This document shows, piece after piece, positions 63,087 through 64,000 of a stretch of DNA of 64,000 nucleotides. The notes beneath the pieces are model-generated. The model was not told the DNA's origin and did not search any database. It worked only from the letters and a program-made list of their open reading frames with translations. The stretch spans positions 124,001 to 188,000 of the forward strand of contig NZ_JALJZV010000007.1 of assembly GCF_024171535.1 (NCBI RefSeq), in the 5' to 3' direction. Every line of letters starts with the position of its first letter. Position 1 is the first letter of the stretch. This DNA is from Flavobacterium sp. HSC-61S13. Its GTDB lineage: Bacteria; Bacteroidota; Bacteroidia; Flavobacteriales; Flavobacteriaceae. Position numbers and translations under genes: made by a program.

Positions 63087-63968
63087 ATGGCTAATAAACT
63101 TATCATAGCTCAAAAAGAAATAGAGAATTTAATCTATACCATTCGTGGCAAGCAAGTGATGCTTGACAGCGACCTTGCTTCCTTATATCAGGTGGAAACA
63201 AAGAATCTCAACAAAGCCGTAAAAAGAAATATTGAAAGGTTTCCTGCTTCTTTCTGCTTTCAACTGAGCAAAGAGGAAGTTGAAAACTTGAGGTTCCAAA
63301 TTGGAACCTCAAGTTTGAGCTACGGCGGAAGACGTTATTTTCCCTATGTTTTTACTGAACAAGGTGTTGCGATGGCTTCTGCCATACTCCGTTCAGCTAT
63401 TGCCGTTAAAGTCAGTGTCGAAATTATGGAAGCCTTTGTTGAAATGCGGCATTTACTTATCAGTAACGCTTCTTTGTTTCATCGTTTGGATAAGATTGAA
63501 CTGAAACAATTGGAAGCTGATCAAAAATTTGAAGCAATCTTTAAAGCATTGGAAAAAGATAAACTACACAGTGATAAAGGTGTTTTTTATGATGGGCAGA
63601 TTTTTGATGCTTATACTTTTGTATCCAATATCATCCGAAATGCAAAAATCTCCATCATACTTATTGATAATTATGTAGATGATACAGTACTTACCTTGTT
63701 AGGAAAACGCATACACAAAGTGACCGCAACAATATATACCAAGAGCATCAGCAATCAGTTACGGCTGGATTTACAAAGGTACAACAGCCAATATCCTCCG
63801 ATTGAGATTGAGATTTTCTCCGATGCTCACGACCGATTTATAATAATTGACGGTACGGAGCTTTATCATATTGGAGCATCATTAAAGGACCTGGGCAAAA
63901 AATGGTTTGCCTTTTCAAGAATGGATCTTGAGGTGGCTAAGATGCTAAAAATATTGTGCGGATTATAG
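63087..63968 (+). CDS. ORF6N-domain protein
   Basis: A 293-residue protein. Residues about 10-110 form an ORF6N domain (IRGKQVMLDSDLASLYQV, VFTEQGVAMASAILRS), a likely DNA-binding module from phages and mobile elements. The C-terminal part includes GQIFDAYTFVSNIIRNAKIS and HDRFIIIDGTELYHIGASLKDL, resembling HKD-type endonuclease or PLD-like folds (H-D-R-F-x-I-I-D). It is next to the TopB remnant, supporting an element origin. Confidence 0.85.
   Translation: MANKLIIAQKEIENLIYTIRGKQVMLDSDLASLYQVETKNLNKAVKRNIERFPASFCFQLSKEEVENLRFQIGTSSLSYGGRRYFPYVFTEQGVAMASAILRSAIAVKVSVEIMEAFVEMRHLLISNASLFHRLDKIELKQLEADQKFEAIFKALEKDKLHSDKGVFYDGQIFDAYTFVSNIIRNAKISIILIDNYVDDTVLTLLGKRIHKVTATIYTKSISNQLRLDLQRYNSQYPPIEIEIFSDAHDRFIIIDGTELYHIGASLKDLGKKWFAFSRMDLEVAKMLKILCGL
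63284..63316 (+). repeat. 33-base near-palindrome inside the ORF6N gene
   Basis: 16-base perfect arms, AAACTTGAGGTTCCAA and TTGGAACCTCAAGTTT, around one central A. It lies within the coding sequence for residues about 67-77 (LRFQIGTSS). The mRNA could form a strong hairpin. Confidence 0.85.
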
Positions 63969-64000
63969 CCCTATTTAAAATATAGAATATCAATCAAAAG

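Noticed and set aside
62856..63113. 85-codon reverse ORF across the TopB remnant
   Set aside because: It is antisense to clearly coding sequence on the plus strand.

Overview
The window is a low-GC bacterial chromosome segment of the Bacteroidota, most likely family Flavobacteriaceae (Flavobacterium/Myroides-like). The evidence is the many TAnnTTTG -7 promoter boxes with little Shine-Dalgarno signal, flavobacterial gene orders (rluD-PASTA-ddl-coaD and pyrE-SRPBCC), a Rho factor with a long Asn-rich insertion, an ECF sigma factor with a Spy/CpxP-like sensor, and DUF4293, M64 peptidase and ORF6N proteins. No rRNA, CRISPR array or complete insertion sequence was seen. There is one tRNA (Arg, anticodon TCT).

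Positions 1-24 kb are mostly housekeeping. They hold pabB (cut by the left edge), rluD, a PASTA protein, ddl, coaD, a Nudix hydrolase, pyrE, a HAD phosphatase, an ECF sigma operon, an RsmB-type rRNA methyltransferase, endonuclease I, rho, a metallophosphoesterase, an M64 peptidase, truA, an ABC exporter, lpdA and pabA/trpG. The ohrR-ohr peroxide pair, a nitroreductase and tRNA-Arg follow. Strong hairpin terminators separate many of these units.

Positions 24-34.7 kb are accessory: an SDR, an AraC regulator, a GNAT enzyme, an alanine/sodium symporter, a hipBA toxin-antitoxin operon and a copper cluster. The copper cluster comprises a CopA ATPase, a CopZ-like chaperone, a heavy-metal-binding lipoprotein and an AraC-type regulator that carries its own CxxC metal-binding domain.

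Positions 34.8-52.3 kb mix poorly known genes with an iron/flavin cluster: ribB, two siderophore-interacting flavoproteins and a Crp/Fnr regulator, with a CPA1 sodium/proton antiporter next to it. TTGA-N6-TCAA palindromes lie upstream of ribB and of the antiporter at the same distance from their -7 boxes. The Crp/Fnr protein has the E-x-x-S-R recognition helix of FNR, which suggests a small local regulon. Two genes here, a rhomboid protease and an alpha/beta hydrolase, are each broken by one extra base in a T run. A SymE-like toxin gene lies divergent from an HTH gene.

Positions 52.3-64 kb hold a complete RND efflux operon (adaptor, pump, outer membrane channel) with a divergent AraC regulator, a second Crp/Fnr regulator, a secreted MBL-fold hydrolase, another AraC regulator, and at the right edge a topoisomerase III C-terminal remnant next to an ORF6N gene, which suggests the scar of an integrated element.

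The best candidates for something undescribed are the predicted Crp/Fnr regulon, the two operator-like repeats around the hipBA promoter, the copper-sensing AraC fusion, the possibly leaderless promoters, and a 34-residue membrane micro-ORF at 15959-16063.
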